From Hyphomicrobiales bacterium (GTDB taxonomy: Bacteria > Pseudomonadota > Alphaproteobacteria > Rhizobiales > Rhizobiaceae): 64,000 nt of DNA. Made by a program: the position numbers and the translations under genes. This document shows positions 19,630 to 28,602 of the stretch, one piece after another. Within the stretch, counting starts at the first letter, position 1; every line of letters starts with the position of its first letter. The notes below the pieces were generated by a model. The model ran no database searches. It saw only the letters and a list, made by a program, of their open reading frames with translations, and had not been told where the DNA came from. Location: the NCBI GenBank assembly GCA_900470965.1, contig UCCS01000108.1:1-64000 (forward strand), read 5' to 3'.

Positions 19630-21626
19630 CAGAAGGAACTCCCGAGCATCATCCAGGTAACGAGCGCTGCAACGCCGATCAGCATCGCGAAGGCATAGTG
19701 ATAGAGGTAGCCGGTCTGCAGGCGCACGACGCGGTCGGTGACGTTGACGACGCGGGCGGCAATGCCGTTCGGACCGTAGGTATCGATGACGCCGACATCA
19801 CCCTTCTTCCAGAGGAAGTTGCCAAGAGCCTTGGCGCTGCGCACGAAGAGGAAATCGTAGAGCTCGTCGAAGTACCATTTGTTGAGCAGGAACTGGTAGA
19901 GCACACGGTGCTGCTCGGCGAGCTTGCGCGGCGTCGACGGCGACCTGATGTACATGTACCAGGCGGTCACGAAACCGAGCAGCATGGCGATGAAGGGACT
20001 GAGGCCGACCCAGGCCGGGACGTGATGGAATTCTTCCACCAGTTCGTTCTCGGCACCAGTGAAGAGTGCGCCCTTCCAGAACTCGGCATATTCCTCGCCG
20101 TAGAAACGGCCTTCGAAGAGCACGCCCGCCACGACCGCGCCGATCGCCAGGATGTAGAGCGGCACCAGCATGACCTGCGGCGATTCATGGACGTGATGCA
20201 TGACTTCATGCGAAGCGCGCGGCCTGCCGAAGAAGGTCATGAAGATCAGGCGCCAGGAATAGAAGCTCGTGAAAAGTGCCGCAATAACGAGCAGCGTGAA
20301 GGCGAAGCCCGCAGCCGGCGAATGCGACGCATAGGTAGCCTCGATGATGACATCCTTGGAGAAGAAGCCTGCAAAACCGATCGGGGTGAAGGGGATGCCG
20401 ACACCGGTGATCGCGAGCGTACCGATGATCATGAGGCCGCCGGTAACTTTGATATGCGGGTACAGACCACCCATATGACGCATGTCCTGCTCGCCATCGA
20501 CGGCGTGGATGACCGAGCCGGCGCAAAGGAAGAGCAGAGCCTTGAAGAAGGCGTGCGTGAAGAGGTGGAAGATCGCCGCGCCATAGGCGCCGACGCCGAG
20601 GGCGACGAACATGTAGCCGAGCTGCGAGCAGGTCGAGTAGGCGATGACGCGCTTGATGTCGTTCTGCACAAGGCCGACGGTCGCCGCGAAGAAGGCAGTG
20701 ATCGCGCCGATGATCGTCACGACGACGAGTGCGTCCGGCGACAGTTCGAAAAGCGGCGACATGCGGGCGACTAGGAAGACGCCGGCGGTCACCATTGTTG
20801 CGGCATGGATGAGTGCGGATACCGGGGTTGGGCCTTCCATGGCATCCGGCAGCCAGGTGTGCAGCAGGAACTGCGCCGACTTACCCATTGCGCCCATGAA
20901 GAGCAGCAGGCAGGCGCCGGTCAGCGCATGCGCCTTGTCGAGATGCATGCCGAAGAGGTTCAGGATCACTTCACCGGCTTCACCGCCGCCTTCCGCCGGA
21001 GCGAAGGTCGAAGCATTGGCGAAGATCGTGTCGAAGTTGATCGAGCCGAACAGCACGAAGACGGTGGCAATACCGAGCACGAAGCCGAAGTCGCCGACGC
21101 GGTTGACGATGAAGGCCTTTATTGCAGCCGCCGATGCCGAGGGCTTCTTGTACCAGAAGCCGATCAGCAGATATGAGGCGAGACCCACGCCTTCCCAGCC
21201 GAAGAACATCTGGGCGAGGTTGTCGGCGGTCACCAGCATGAGCATGGCGAAGGTAAAGAGCGACAGATAGGCGAAGAAGCGCGGGCGATGCGGATCGGTG
21301 TGCATGTACCCGATCGAGTAGACGTGCACCAGGGTCGAGACCGTATTGACGACGATCAGCATGACCGAGGTCAGCGTATCGACACGCAGAGACCAGGAGA
21401 CGTCGATGCCGCCGGACTGGATCCAGCGCAGAACCTCGACCTTGATCACGCCTTCCGGATGGCCGAGCGCAACCGTGAAGAAGACGACCCAGGACAGGAT
21501 GGCGGCGATGATCATCAGGCCGCTGGTGACATATTCCGACGCCTTGGCGCCGATCGCACGGCCAAAGAAGCCGGCAATGATCGCACCGATCAAGGGAAGG
21601 AAGACGATAGCCTTATAGAGGAACAT
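19629..21626 (-). CDS. nuoL: NADH-quinone oxidoreductase subunit L
   Basis: 665 residues, the distal antiporter-like subunit with the long C-terminal lateral helix. 'FFGWEGVGLASYLLIGFWY' and 'KSAQFLLHTWLPDAMEGPTPVSALIHAATMVTAG' are the channel signatures. Stop overlaps nuoM start; 7 bp after nuoK. Confidence 0.97.
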   Translation of the reverse strand: MFLYKAIVFLPLIGAIIAGFFGRAIGAKASEYVTSGLMIIAAILSWVVFFTVALGHPEGVIKVEVLRWIQSGGIDVSWSLRVDTLTSVMLIVVNTVSTLVHVYSIGYMHTDPHRPRFFAYLSLFTFAMLMLVTADNLAQMFFGWEGVGLASYLLIGFWYKKPSASAAAIKAFIVNRVGDFGFVLGIATVFVLFGSINFDTIFANASTFAPAEGGGEAGEVILNLFGMHLDKAHALTGACLLLFMGAMGKSAQFLLHTWLPDAMEGPTPVSALIHAATMVTAGVFLVARMSPLFELSPDALVVVTIIGAITAFFAATVGLVQNDIKRVIAYSTCSQLGYMFVALGVGAYGAAIFHLFTHAFFKALLFLCAGSVIHAVDGEQDMRHMGGLYPHIKVTGGLMIIGTLAITGVGIPFTPIGFAGFFSKDVIIEATYASHSPAAGFAFTLLVIAALFTSFYSWRLIFMTFFGRPRASHEVMHHVHESPQVMLVPLYILAIGAVVAGVLFEGRFYGEEYAEFWKGALFTGAENELVEEFHHVPAWVGLSPFIAMLLGFVTAWYMYIRSPSTPRKLAEQHRVLYQFLLNKWYFDELYDFLFVRSAKALGNFLWKKGDVGVIDTYGPNGIAARVVNVTDRVVRLQTGYLYHYAFAMLIGVAALVTWMMLGSSF

Positions 21627-21633
21627 GAGCCGC

Positions 21634-21942
21634 TCAGCCCTTCATCATATTGACGTCTTCGACCGCGATCGAACCGCGGTTGCGGTAGAAGACAACGAGA
21701 ATTGCGAGACCGATCGCCGCTTCAGCAGCAGCAACAGTCAGAATGAACAGTGCGAACACCTGGCCGACGATGTCGTTGAGGAACGACGAGAAGGCGACCA
21801 TGTTGATGTTGACCGACAACAGGATCAATTCGACCGACATCAGGATGACGATGATGTTCTTCCGGTTCAGGAAGATGCCGAAGATGCCGATCGTGAAGAG
21901 GATGGCGCTGACCGTGAGATAGTGGGAAAGTCCGATGACCAT
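21634..21942 (-). CDS. nuoK: NADH-quinone oxidoreductase subunit K
   Basis: 102 residues, three membrane helices; contains 'GIFGIFLNRKNIIVILMSVELILLSVNINMVAFS' with the two conserved Glu-type positions of NuoK and 'AAAEAAIGLAILVVFYRNRG'. Proton-transfer E-channel with NuoJ. Confidence 0.97.
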   Translation of the reverse strand: MVIGLSHYLTVSAILFTIGIFGIFLNRKNIIVILMSVELILLSVNINMVAFSSFLNDIVGQVFALFILTVAAAEAAIGLAILVVFYRNRGSIAVEDVNMMKG

Positions 21943-21967
21943 GTTCTTTGCTCCTTGACCTCTCGGC

Positions 21968-22585
21968 TCAGCTCACGCCTTGGCCCGGCTTGACCTTGAT
22001 CACCTCGACGGCGGTCGCAGGCGTGCGGGCAACCTGGCGGGAAATATTCTGCCGCTTGATATTGGTGCGATGCTTCAGCGTCAGCACGATCGCGCCGATC
22101 ATGGCGACCAGCAGGATCAGACCGGCGATCTGGAAGAAGTAGACGTAGTTCGTATAGAGCACATCGCCGAGAGCCGCCGTATTGGTGCGTTCGGTCAGTG
22201 CCGGGATCGGCATGGCGACCGTCTTGGCAATCTCGGGCGAGATCGAGCTGCCGCCGATGACGACGATGAGTTCGGCTGCGAGGATGAGACCGATCAGCGC
22301 GCCGATCGGCGCATATTCGAGAACACCGGCGCGAAGCTCGGTGAAGTCGATGTCGAGCATCATCACAACGAAGAGGAAGAGAACAGCGACCGCGCCCACA
22401 TAGACGACGAGCAGGATCATCGCCAGGAATTCGGCACCCAGCAACAGGAAGAGACCCGCTGCATTGAAGAACACCAGGATCAAGAACAGAACCGAGTGAA
22501 CCGGGTTCTTCGCCCAGATGACCATGAACGCCGACGCTATCGCGACAAAGGCGAAAAGATAGAAAAATAGAGCCTGCAGACCCAT
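21968..22585 (-). CDS. nuoJ: NADH-quinone oxidoreductase subunit J
   Basis: 205 residues, five membrane helices; 'NPVHSVLFLILVFFNAAGLFLLLGAEFLAMILLVVYVGAVAVLFLFVVMML' is the NuoJ core with the TMH3 pi-bulge region. The ATG at 22585 (MGLQALFF) with AAAAGGCAC upstream is preferred. The open frame extends 45 codons further up but has no membrane or family signal there. Confidence 0.95.
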   Translation of the reverse strand: MGLQALFFYLFAFVAIASAFMVIWAKNPVHSVLFLILVFFNAAGLFLLLGAEFLAMILLVVYVGAVAVLFLFVVMMLDIDFTELRAGVLEYAPIGALIGLILAAELIVVIGGSSISPEIAKTVAMPIPALTERTNTAALGDVLYTNYVYFFQIAGLILLVAMIGAIVLTLKHRTNIKRQNISRQVARTPATAVEVIKVKPGQGVS

Positions 22586-22727
22586 GTTGGTGCCTTTTTC
22601 ATCTTCCCCCGGGCAGCCGGGAGTTTCCCTGCCCGATAGGACTTCGCACAGCTTTCGCCGGCAAAGCCCCGGTGCATGTTGACCGCGGTGAGCAAGAGTG
22701 CTCTTCCCGCGGCATTTCAAATTTCAA
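22586..22727 (-). other. 142-bp spacer inside the nuo operon (nuoI-nuoJ)
   Basis: By far the widest gap in the cluster. It contains CCGCGG repeated on both sides of a GC-rich loop (near 22680-22715) and a CCCGGGCAG/CTGCCCG stem near 22607-22636. No ORF with a ribosome binding site. It may hold an RNA hairpin that affects stability or an internal promoter. Confidence 0.4.
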
Positions 22728-23219
22728 TCAACGATACGGCGCATCGATCGCCATGTTGCGGGCGATTTCACGCTCCCACCGGTCGCCGTTTTCGAGGAGC
22801 CTCTGCTTGTCGAAGTAGAGTTCTTCACGGGTTTCGGTGGCGAATTCGAAATTCGGGCCTTCGACGATCGCATCAACAGGGCAAGCTTCCTGGCAGAAGC
22901 CGCAGTAGATGCACTTCACCATGTCGATGTCGTAACGCACTGTGCGGCGCGTGCCGTCATTGCGGCGCGGGCCGGCTTCGATGGTGATCGCCTGAGCGGG
23001 ACAGATCGCTTCGCACAGCTTGCAGGCGATGCAGCGCTCTTCACCGTTGGGATAACGGCGCAGTGCATGCTCGCCGCGGAAGCGCGGGCTGACCGGACCC
23101 TTTTCGAAGGGGTAATTGATCGTCGCCTTCTGCTTGAAGAAATAGCGCATCGACAGGAAGAAGGCGCCGACGAATTCCTTAAGAAAAAGCGAGTTGATGG
23201 AGGCGGACAGGCTTCCCAT
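22728..23219 (-). CDS. nuoI: NADH-quinone oxidoreductase subunit I
   Basis: 163 residues, two [4Fe-4S] clusters N6a/N6b: 'CIACKLCEAICP' and 'CIYCGFCQEACP'. ATG at 23219 with GGAG ten bases upstream; an in-frame TTG two codons earlier is not favoured. Connects the peripheral arm to the quinone site. Confidence 0.97.
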   Translation of the reverse strand: MGSLSASINSLFLKEFVGAFFLSMRYFFKQKATINYPFEKGPVSPRFRGEHALRRYPNGEERCIACKLCEAICPAQAITIEAGPRRNDGTRRTVRYDIDMVKCIYCGFCQEACPVDAIVEGPNFEFATETREELYFDKQRLLENGDRWEREIARNMAIDAPYR

Positions 23220-23256
23220 CTTCAATCTCCAATTTTGCCGGAAACGAGGTTGGACA

Positions 23257-24303
23257 TCAGCCTGCCCATCCCGTCAGTTTCAGCACGAATGCAACGATGA
23301 CGACCATGGCGAGCGACAGCGGAAGGAAAACCTTCCAGCCGAGACGCATGAGCTGGTCGTAGCGGTAACGCGGCACGAAAGCCTTGACCATGGCGAACAT
23401 GAAGAACACCAGGCACGACTTCAGCATGAACCAGATGATACCGGGCACCCAGTTGATGAGCCAGAAATCAACCGGCGGCAGCCAGCCACCCAGGAAGAGG
23501 ATCGTCGTCAGCGAGCACATCAGCACGACGGCCGCATATTCGCCGAGCATGAACATCATGTACGGAGCCGAGCCGTATTCGACCATGAAGCCGGCGACGA
23601 GTTCGGATTCTGCTTCCGGAAGGTCGAAAGGCGGGCGGTTCGTCTCGGCGAGCGCAGAGATGAAGAAGACGATGAACATAGGGAACAGCGCCAGCCAGTG
23701 CCAGTCGAGGAACGAGTTCGGCAGGCCGAGCATCGTACCGAGGCCGGTGCGCTGGGCATTGACGATGTCAGTCAGGTTCAGCGAACCGACGCAGAGAAGA
23801 ACGGTAACGATGACGAAGCCGATCGAGACTTCGTAAGACACCATCTGTGCGGCGGAGCGCAGCGCGCCGAGGAACGGATACTTCGAGTTCGAAGCCCAGC
23901 CACCCATGATGATGCCGTAAACTTCGAGCGAGGAGATCGCCAGGATGTACAGGATGCCGACATTGATGTTGGCAACCACCCAGCCGTCAGCAAGCGGCAC
24001 GACCGCCCAGGTCGACAGCGCCAGAAGCACGGTCACGAGCGGGGCGAGCAGGAAGACCGCCTTGTTGGCGCCGGCCGGAATGACCGGCTCCTTGAAGACG
24101 AACTTCAGAAGGTCGGCGAAGGACTGGAACAGGCCGAAGGGGCCGACGACGTTCGGACCGCGGCGCAGCTGGACGGCAGCCCAGATCTTGCGGTCGGCAA
24201 GAAGGACGTAAGCAATGAAGACCAGCAGGCAGACGAGCAGCAGCAGTGACTGACCGATCATGATGATCGCCGGCCAGACATAGGTCGAGAAGAAAGAATC
24301 CAT
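23257..24303 (-). CDS. nuoH: NADH-quinone oxidoreductase subunit H
   Basis: 348 residues, eight-helix subunit forming the quinone chamber. 'RRGPNVVGPFGLFQSFADLLKFVFKE' and 'LAETNRPPFDLPEAESELVAGFMVEY' are diagnostic. 12 bp after nuoG. Confidence 0.97.
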   Translation of the reverse strand: MDSFFSTYVWPAIIMIGQSLLLLVCLLVFIAYVLLADRKIWAAVQLRRGPNVVGPFGLFQSFADLLKFVFKEPVIPAGANKAVFLLAPLVTVLLALSTWAVVPLADGWVVANINVGILYILAISSLEVYGIIMGGWASNSKYPFLGALRSAAQMVSYEVSIGFVIVTVLLCVGSLNLTDIVNAQRTGLGTMLGLPNSFLDWHWLALFPMFIVFFISALAETNRPPFDLPEAESELVAGFMVEYGSAPYMMFMLGEYAAVVLMCSLTTILFLGGWLPPVDFWLINWVPGIIWFMLKSCLVFFMFAMVKAFVPRYRYDQLMRLGWKVFLPLSLAMVVIVAFVLKLTGWAG

Positions 24304-24315
24304 GAGTTCCTGCCC

Positions 24316-26397
24316 TTACTCTGCCGCGACTTTGAAATTGTTGCGGGCCAATGCCGAGCACTCGGCCATGACAGCCGAGGCGCGCGCTATCGGGTTCGTC
24401 AAATAGAAGTCTTTGACCGACGACGCAAACCCGGATTTGTTCATCTTACCGGCTTTTTTCGCCAGTGCGGCAATTTGGGCGCTATCACCTTCGGTGATCT
24501 CATCGATGGCCGCAAAATGCGGGAATGCCGCATAGAGTTTGCTGCGCAATTCGCCGAGAGAATCAAAGGGAAGCTTCTTGCCGAGCACGTCGGAAAGGGC
24601 GCGGATGATCGCCCAGTCTTCGCGGGCGTCGCCCGGTGCGAAACCGGCGCGATTGCCCATCTGGACACGGCCTTCGGTGTTGACCCAGGTGCCGGACTTT
24701 TCGGTGTAGGCAGCAGCCGGCAGGATGACATCGGCGCCATGTGCGCCGTTATCGCCATGCGAGCCGATATAAACGGTGAACTTCGCAGCCTTGGTCGAGA
24801 AGTCGAGTTCGTCGGCGCCGAGCAGGAAGAGCACGTCCATGGCCTTCAGCATCTCGGCGGCATTGGCGCCCTTGGCGCCCGGCACGAAGCCGAGGTCGAG
24901 GCCGCCGACGCGCGACGCCGCGGTGTGCAGCACCGCAAAACCGTTCCAGCCTTCAGCGATCGCGCCGACATTGACGGCGAGCTTGGCGGCGGTTGCGAGA
25001 ACGCCTGCGCCATCCGTGCGGGTCAGAGCGCCCTGACCGATGATGATCATCGGCTTGGAAGCCTTGGAGAGGACTTCGGCGAAGGCGTGGCCGCCGTCGA
25101 GAATGTCCTTCAGCGTATCGGGGCCTGCGCCGAGGTAATCATACTTATAGCGCATCTCGCCGCCCTCACCGATCACACCGATCGGGAAGCCGCCGCGACG
25201 GAAACGCTTGCGGATGCGGGCATTGAGGATGGCGGCTTCAAAGCGCGGATTCGCACCGACGATAAGCAGCGCGTCGGCCTGTTCGATGCCTGATATAGTC
25301 GGATTGAAGAGGTAGCTTGCACGGCCGAGCGACGGATCAAGTGCCGCCCCATCCTGGCGACAGTCGAGGTTCCCGGAACCCAGCGACTTTACCAGTTCGG
25401 ACAGGGCATACATTTCTTCAACCGAAGCGAGGTCGCCGGCAATCGCGCCTATCTTTTCGCCCGACGTTGCCGATACGGCAGCCTTGATGGCGCCGAAGGC
25501 TTCGCCCCAGCTCGCCGGCTGCAGGCGGCCGTCCTTGCGGACGTAAGGGCGGTCGAGGCGCTGCGTCTTCAGGCCGTCCCAGACGTGACGGGTCTTGTCG
25601 GAGATCCACTCTTCGTTCACCGCCTCGTTGACGCGCGGCAGGATGCGCATGACTTCGCGGCCGCGGGTATCCACGCGGATTGCCGAACCGACAGCGTCCA
25701 TGACGTCGATCGATTCGGTCTTGTTCAGCTCCCACGGACGGGCCGTGAAGGCGAAGGGCTTGGAGGTGAGCGCGCCGACCGGGCAGAGGTCAACAACGTT
25801 GCCCTGCAGCTCGGAGGTCATGGCCTGCTCGAGATAGGTGGTGATTTCAGCGTCTTCGCCGCGGCCGATCAGGCCGAGTTCGGAAATGCCGGCCACTTCC
25901 GTCGTGAAGCGGACGCAACGCGTGCAGTGAATGCAGCGGTTCATGACGGTCTTGACGAGCGGGCCGATATACTTGTCTTCGACGGCGCGCTTGTCTTCCT
26001 GATAGCGCGACGTGTCGATCCCGAAGGCCATGGCCTGGTCCTGCAGATCGCATTCGCCGCCCTGGTCGCAGATCGGGCAATCCAGCGGATGGTTGATCAG
26101 CAGGAATTCCATCACGCCTTCGCGGGCCTTCTTGACCATCGGCGTGTTGGTGAAGACTTCAGGCAGTTCGCCGTTCGGGCCGCCGCGGATATCGCGCACG
26201 CCCATGGCGCAGGAAGCCTGCGGCTTCGGCGGACCGCCCTTGACCTCGACGAGGCACATGCGGCAATTGCCGGCAACCGACAGACGCTCATGGAAGCAGA
26301 AGCGCGGAACTTCAGCACCGGCCTCTTCGCACGCCTGAATCAGCGTGTAATGATCCGGAACTTCGATCTCGTTACCGTCAATCTTCAGTTTTGCCAT
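24316..26397 (-). CDS. nuoG: NADH-quinone oxidoreductase subunit G
   Basis: About 693 residues, peripheral-arm iron-sulfur subunit. N-terminal [2Fe-2S] motif ('CRMCLVEVKGGPKPQASC'-type), the His-Cys N5 region ('CDQGGECDLQD'), N4 ('NRCIHCTRCVRF') and a molybdopterin-oxidoreductase-like C-terminal body. ATG at 26397 chosen; a GTG two codons upstream is possible. Confidence 0.96.
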   Translation of the reverse strand: MAKLKIDGNEIEVPDHYTLIQACEEAGAEVPRFCFHERLSVAGNCRMCLVEVKGGPPKPQASCAMGVRDIRGGPNGELPEVFTNTPMVKKAREGVMEFLLINHPLDCPICDQGGECDLQDQAMAFGIDTSRYQEDKRAVEDKYIGPLVKTVMNRCIHCTRCVRFTTEVAGISELGLIGRGEDAEITTYLEQAMTSELQGNVVDLCPVGALTSKPFAFTARPWELNKTESIDVMDAVGSAIRVDTRGREVMRILPRVNEAVNEEWISDKTRHVWDGLKTQRLDRPYVRKDGRLQPASWGEAFGAIKAAVSATSGEKIGAIAGDLASVEEMYALSELVKSLGSGNLDCRQDGAALDPSLGRASYLFNPTISGIEQADALLIVGANPRFEAAILNARIRKRFRRGGFPIGVIGEGGEMRYKYDYLGAGPDTLKDILDGGHAFAEVLSKASKPMIIIGQGALTRTDGAGVLATAAKLAVNVGAIAEGWNGFAVLHTAASRVGGLDLGFVPGAKGANAAEMLKAMDVLFLLGADELDFSTKAAKFTVYIGSHGDNGAHGADVILPAAAYTEKSGTWVNTEGRVQMGNRAGFAPGDAREDWAIIRALSDVLGKKLPFDSLGELRSKLYAAFPHFAAIDEITEGDSAQIAALAKKAGKMNKSGFASSVKDFYLTNPIARASAVMAECSALARNNFKVAAE

Positions 26398-26621
26398 CGT
26401 CACTCAGTCCTGTTTCCCATTCGCCGGGCACCGGCAAACAAACCTATTTTTGCAACATCCATATTGCCAAGACAGACATTTCGTCCGTCCTGGCGCCGGA
26501 ATTGCCCAAATTCTCTTTCGCTGGTTCCGAGACCCGAAACCCGCCATCGGCACCACGACCCGGAGCCCCTGCCCCGTCGATCAATATGCCATTCTTCCGG
26601 CCATCGCCTGCGGCCGGAAAC

Positions 26622-27281
26622 CTATTTCTTCCTGCGACCCCGTGTCGCCAGGACCTTGGCCTGGCCAACCCAGTCGTCACGCAGGATGCGGCCATCGAAG
26701 CCGAGTTCGGCGTCCAGGCTCGCAACGTCGGCATCGCTCCATGCCGCGATATCAGCAAAGGTGCGGATGCCTCTTTTGTTCAGCACCTGCTCCAGCTTCG
26801 GACCGATGCCGGCGATCAGCTTCAGGTCGTCAACCTTCCTGGACCTTGCGGCCGGCTTCGCCTTGGCAACCGTCGGCTTTACAGTTTCTACCGTCGGGGC
26901 CCTGGTGGAAACCACCGTCAGCTTCGGCTTTACAGCCTTGCGAACCGGCATAGCCGTTTCAGCCGGGCGGCGAATATTCTCCGGACGGATGGCCATCTCA
27001 GGCGTTTCTTCATCCGGCGGCGTTTCGTCGAGCGCTGCGGCTGCCATGTTCGCCGTCTCGAATGCTCCCTGCAGCGCGCCGAAGAAGACGCCGGCCATCT
27101 GCGTGGAAATGCCGAAACCGATCGCCGTGGCTGCGGCAAATGCCGCAGCTTGATGCGCCATCAGCGGATGAACGGGCATCGCACGCGCATTTTCCAGCAT
27201 GCCGGCAGCAAGACGGCCGAAGTCAGCCGCGAAATCGGCTGCCCCTTCTCCCACCTTGCTATCGGATGCCTTGGTCGTCAT
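26622..27281 (-). CDS. Helix-hairpin-helix accessory protein of the nuo operon
   Basis: 219 residues from the ATG at 27281, four bases after the nuoF stop. The N-terminal ~85 residues are Ala/Met-rich with a hydrophobic stretch ('MAHQAAAFAAATAIGFGISTQMAGVFFGALQGAFE'). The middle is a Lys/Pro/Val-rich linker. The C-terminal ~60 residues are a helix-hairpin-helix-like domain ('DDLKLIAGIGPKLEQVL') that closely resembles the C-terminal tail of NuoE in this operon. It is probably a complex I accessory subunit or assembly factor; direct function unknown. A 224-bp gap separates it from nuoG. Confidence 0.75.
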   Translation of the reverse strand: MTTKASDSKVGEGAADFAADFGRLAAGMLENARAMPVHPLMAHQAAAFAAATAIGFGISTQMAGVFFGALQGAFETANMAAAALDETPPDEETPEMAIRPENIRRPAETAMPVRKAVKPKLTVVSTRAPTVETVKPTVAKAKPAARSRKVDDLKLIAGIGPKLEQVLNKRGIRTFADIAAWSDADVASLDAELGFDGRILRDDWVGQAKVLATRGRRKK

Positions 27282-27285
27282 GCGC

Positions 27286-28590
27286 TTACTCTGCCGCCTC
27301 CAGAACCGCACCGTGATCGAGCGCACTGGCCGTATACTGGTCGATGCGGGCTTCGATTTCCGGACGGAAGTTACGGATCAGACCCTGCACCGGCCATGCG
27401 GCGGCATCGCCGAGCGCGCAGATGGTGTGGCCTTCGATCTGCTTGGTGACCTGGAACAGCATGTCGATTTCGCGCTTCTGGGCGTTGCCGCGTGCCATAC
27501 GCTCCATCACGCGCCACATCCAGCCGGTGCCTTCGCGGCACGGCGTGCACTGGCCGCAGCTCTCATGCTTGAAGAAGGCCGAGATACGGGCGATCGCCTT
27601 GATGACGTCGGTGGACTTGTCCATGACGATCGAGGCGGCCGTGCCGAAGGAGGAGCCGACAGCGCGCAGACCGTCGAAGTCCATCGGGCAGTCGATGATG
27701 TCCTTGGCCGGAACGATCGGGCACGATGCGCCACCCGGAATGACGGCCAGCAGGTTGTCCCAACCGCCGCGGATGCCGCCGGCGTGCTTGTCCACCAGTT
27801 CGCGGAAGGTGATGCCCATGCTCTCTTCTACGGTGCACGGCTTGTTGACGTGACCGGAGAGCATGAAGAGCTTGGTGCCGACGTTGTTCGGACGGCCGAT
27901 GGACGAGAACCAGCCGGCACCACGGCGCAGGATGGTCGGGGCAACGGCGATCGATTCGACATTGTTGACCGTCGTCGGGCAGCCATAGAGACCCATATTG
28001 GCCGGGAATGGCGGCTTCAGGCGCGGCTGGCCCTTCTTGCCTTCAAGGCTTTCGAGCAGCGCGGTTTCTTCGCCGCAGATATAAGCGCCGGCGCCGTGAT
28101 GGACGAAGATGTCCATGTCCCAGCCGAGCTTGTTGTTCTTGCCGAGAAGGCCGGCATCATAGCATTCATCGATTGCGGCCTGCAGCGCTTCGCGCTCGCG
28201 GATATATTCACCGCGCACATAGATATAGGCAGCGTTGGCGCCCATGGCGAAGCTTGCGACCACGCAGCCTTCGATCAGCGTATGCGGATCGTTGCGCATG
28301 ATGTCGCGGTCCTTGCAGGTGCCGGGCTCCGATTCGTCGGCATTCACGACGAGGTAATGCGGACGGCCGTCGCTCTGCTTGGGCATGAACGACCACTTGA
28401 GACCCGTCGGGAAGCCTGCGCCGCCACGTCCGCGAAGGCCGGAAGCCTTCATCTCGTCGATGATCCAGTCACGGCCCTTTTCGAGGATCTGCTTGGTGCC
28501 ATCCCAGTGGCCGCGGCTCATCGCGCCCTTCAGGGATTTGTCCTTAAGGCCGTAGATGTTGGTAAAGATGCGGTCTTTATCTTCTAACAT
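27286..28590 (-). CDS. nuoF: NADH-quinone oxidoreductase subunit F
   Basis: 434 residues, NADH- and FMN-binding subunit. 'GLRGRGGAGFPTGLKWSFMPK' (nucleotide loop), 'YICGEETALLESLEGKKGQPRLKPPFPA' and the [4Fe-4S] N3 ligands in 'HESCGQCTPCREG'. AGAGGTG before the ATG. 12 bp after nuoE. Confidence 0.97.
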   Translation of the reverse strand: MLEDKDRIFTNIYGLKDKSLKGAMSRGHWDGTKQILEKGRDWIIDEMKASGLRGRGGAGFPTGLKWSFMPKQSDGRPHYLVVNADESEPGTCKDRDIMRNDPHTLIEGCVVASFAMGANAAYIYVRGEYIREREALQAAIDECYDAGLLGKNNKLGWDMDIFVHHGAGAYICGEETALLESLEGKKGQPRLKPPFPANMGLYGCPTTVNNVESIAVAPTILRRGAGWFSSIGRPNNVGTKLFMLSGHVNKPCTVEESMGITFRELVDKHAGGIRGGWDNLLAVIPGGASCPIVPAKDIIDCPMDFDGLRAVGSSFGTAASIVMDKSTDVIKAIARISAFFKHESCGQCTPCREGTGWMWRVMERMARGNAQKREIDMLFQVTKQIEGHTICALGDAAAWPVQGLIRNFRPEIEARIDQYTASALDHGAVLEAAE

Positions 28591-28602
28591 ATCTCACACC
28601 TC

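Noticed and set aside
21968..22720. Longer nuoJ with 45 extra N-terminal residues
   Set aside because: The extra part is Cys/Arg-rich, contains no helix and lies in the structured spacer. The ATG at 22585 has a ribosome binding site and gives the family length.
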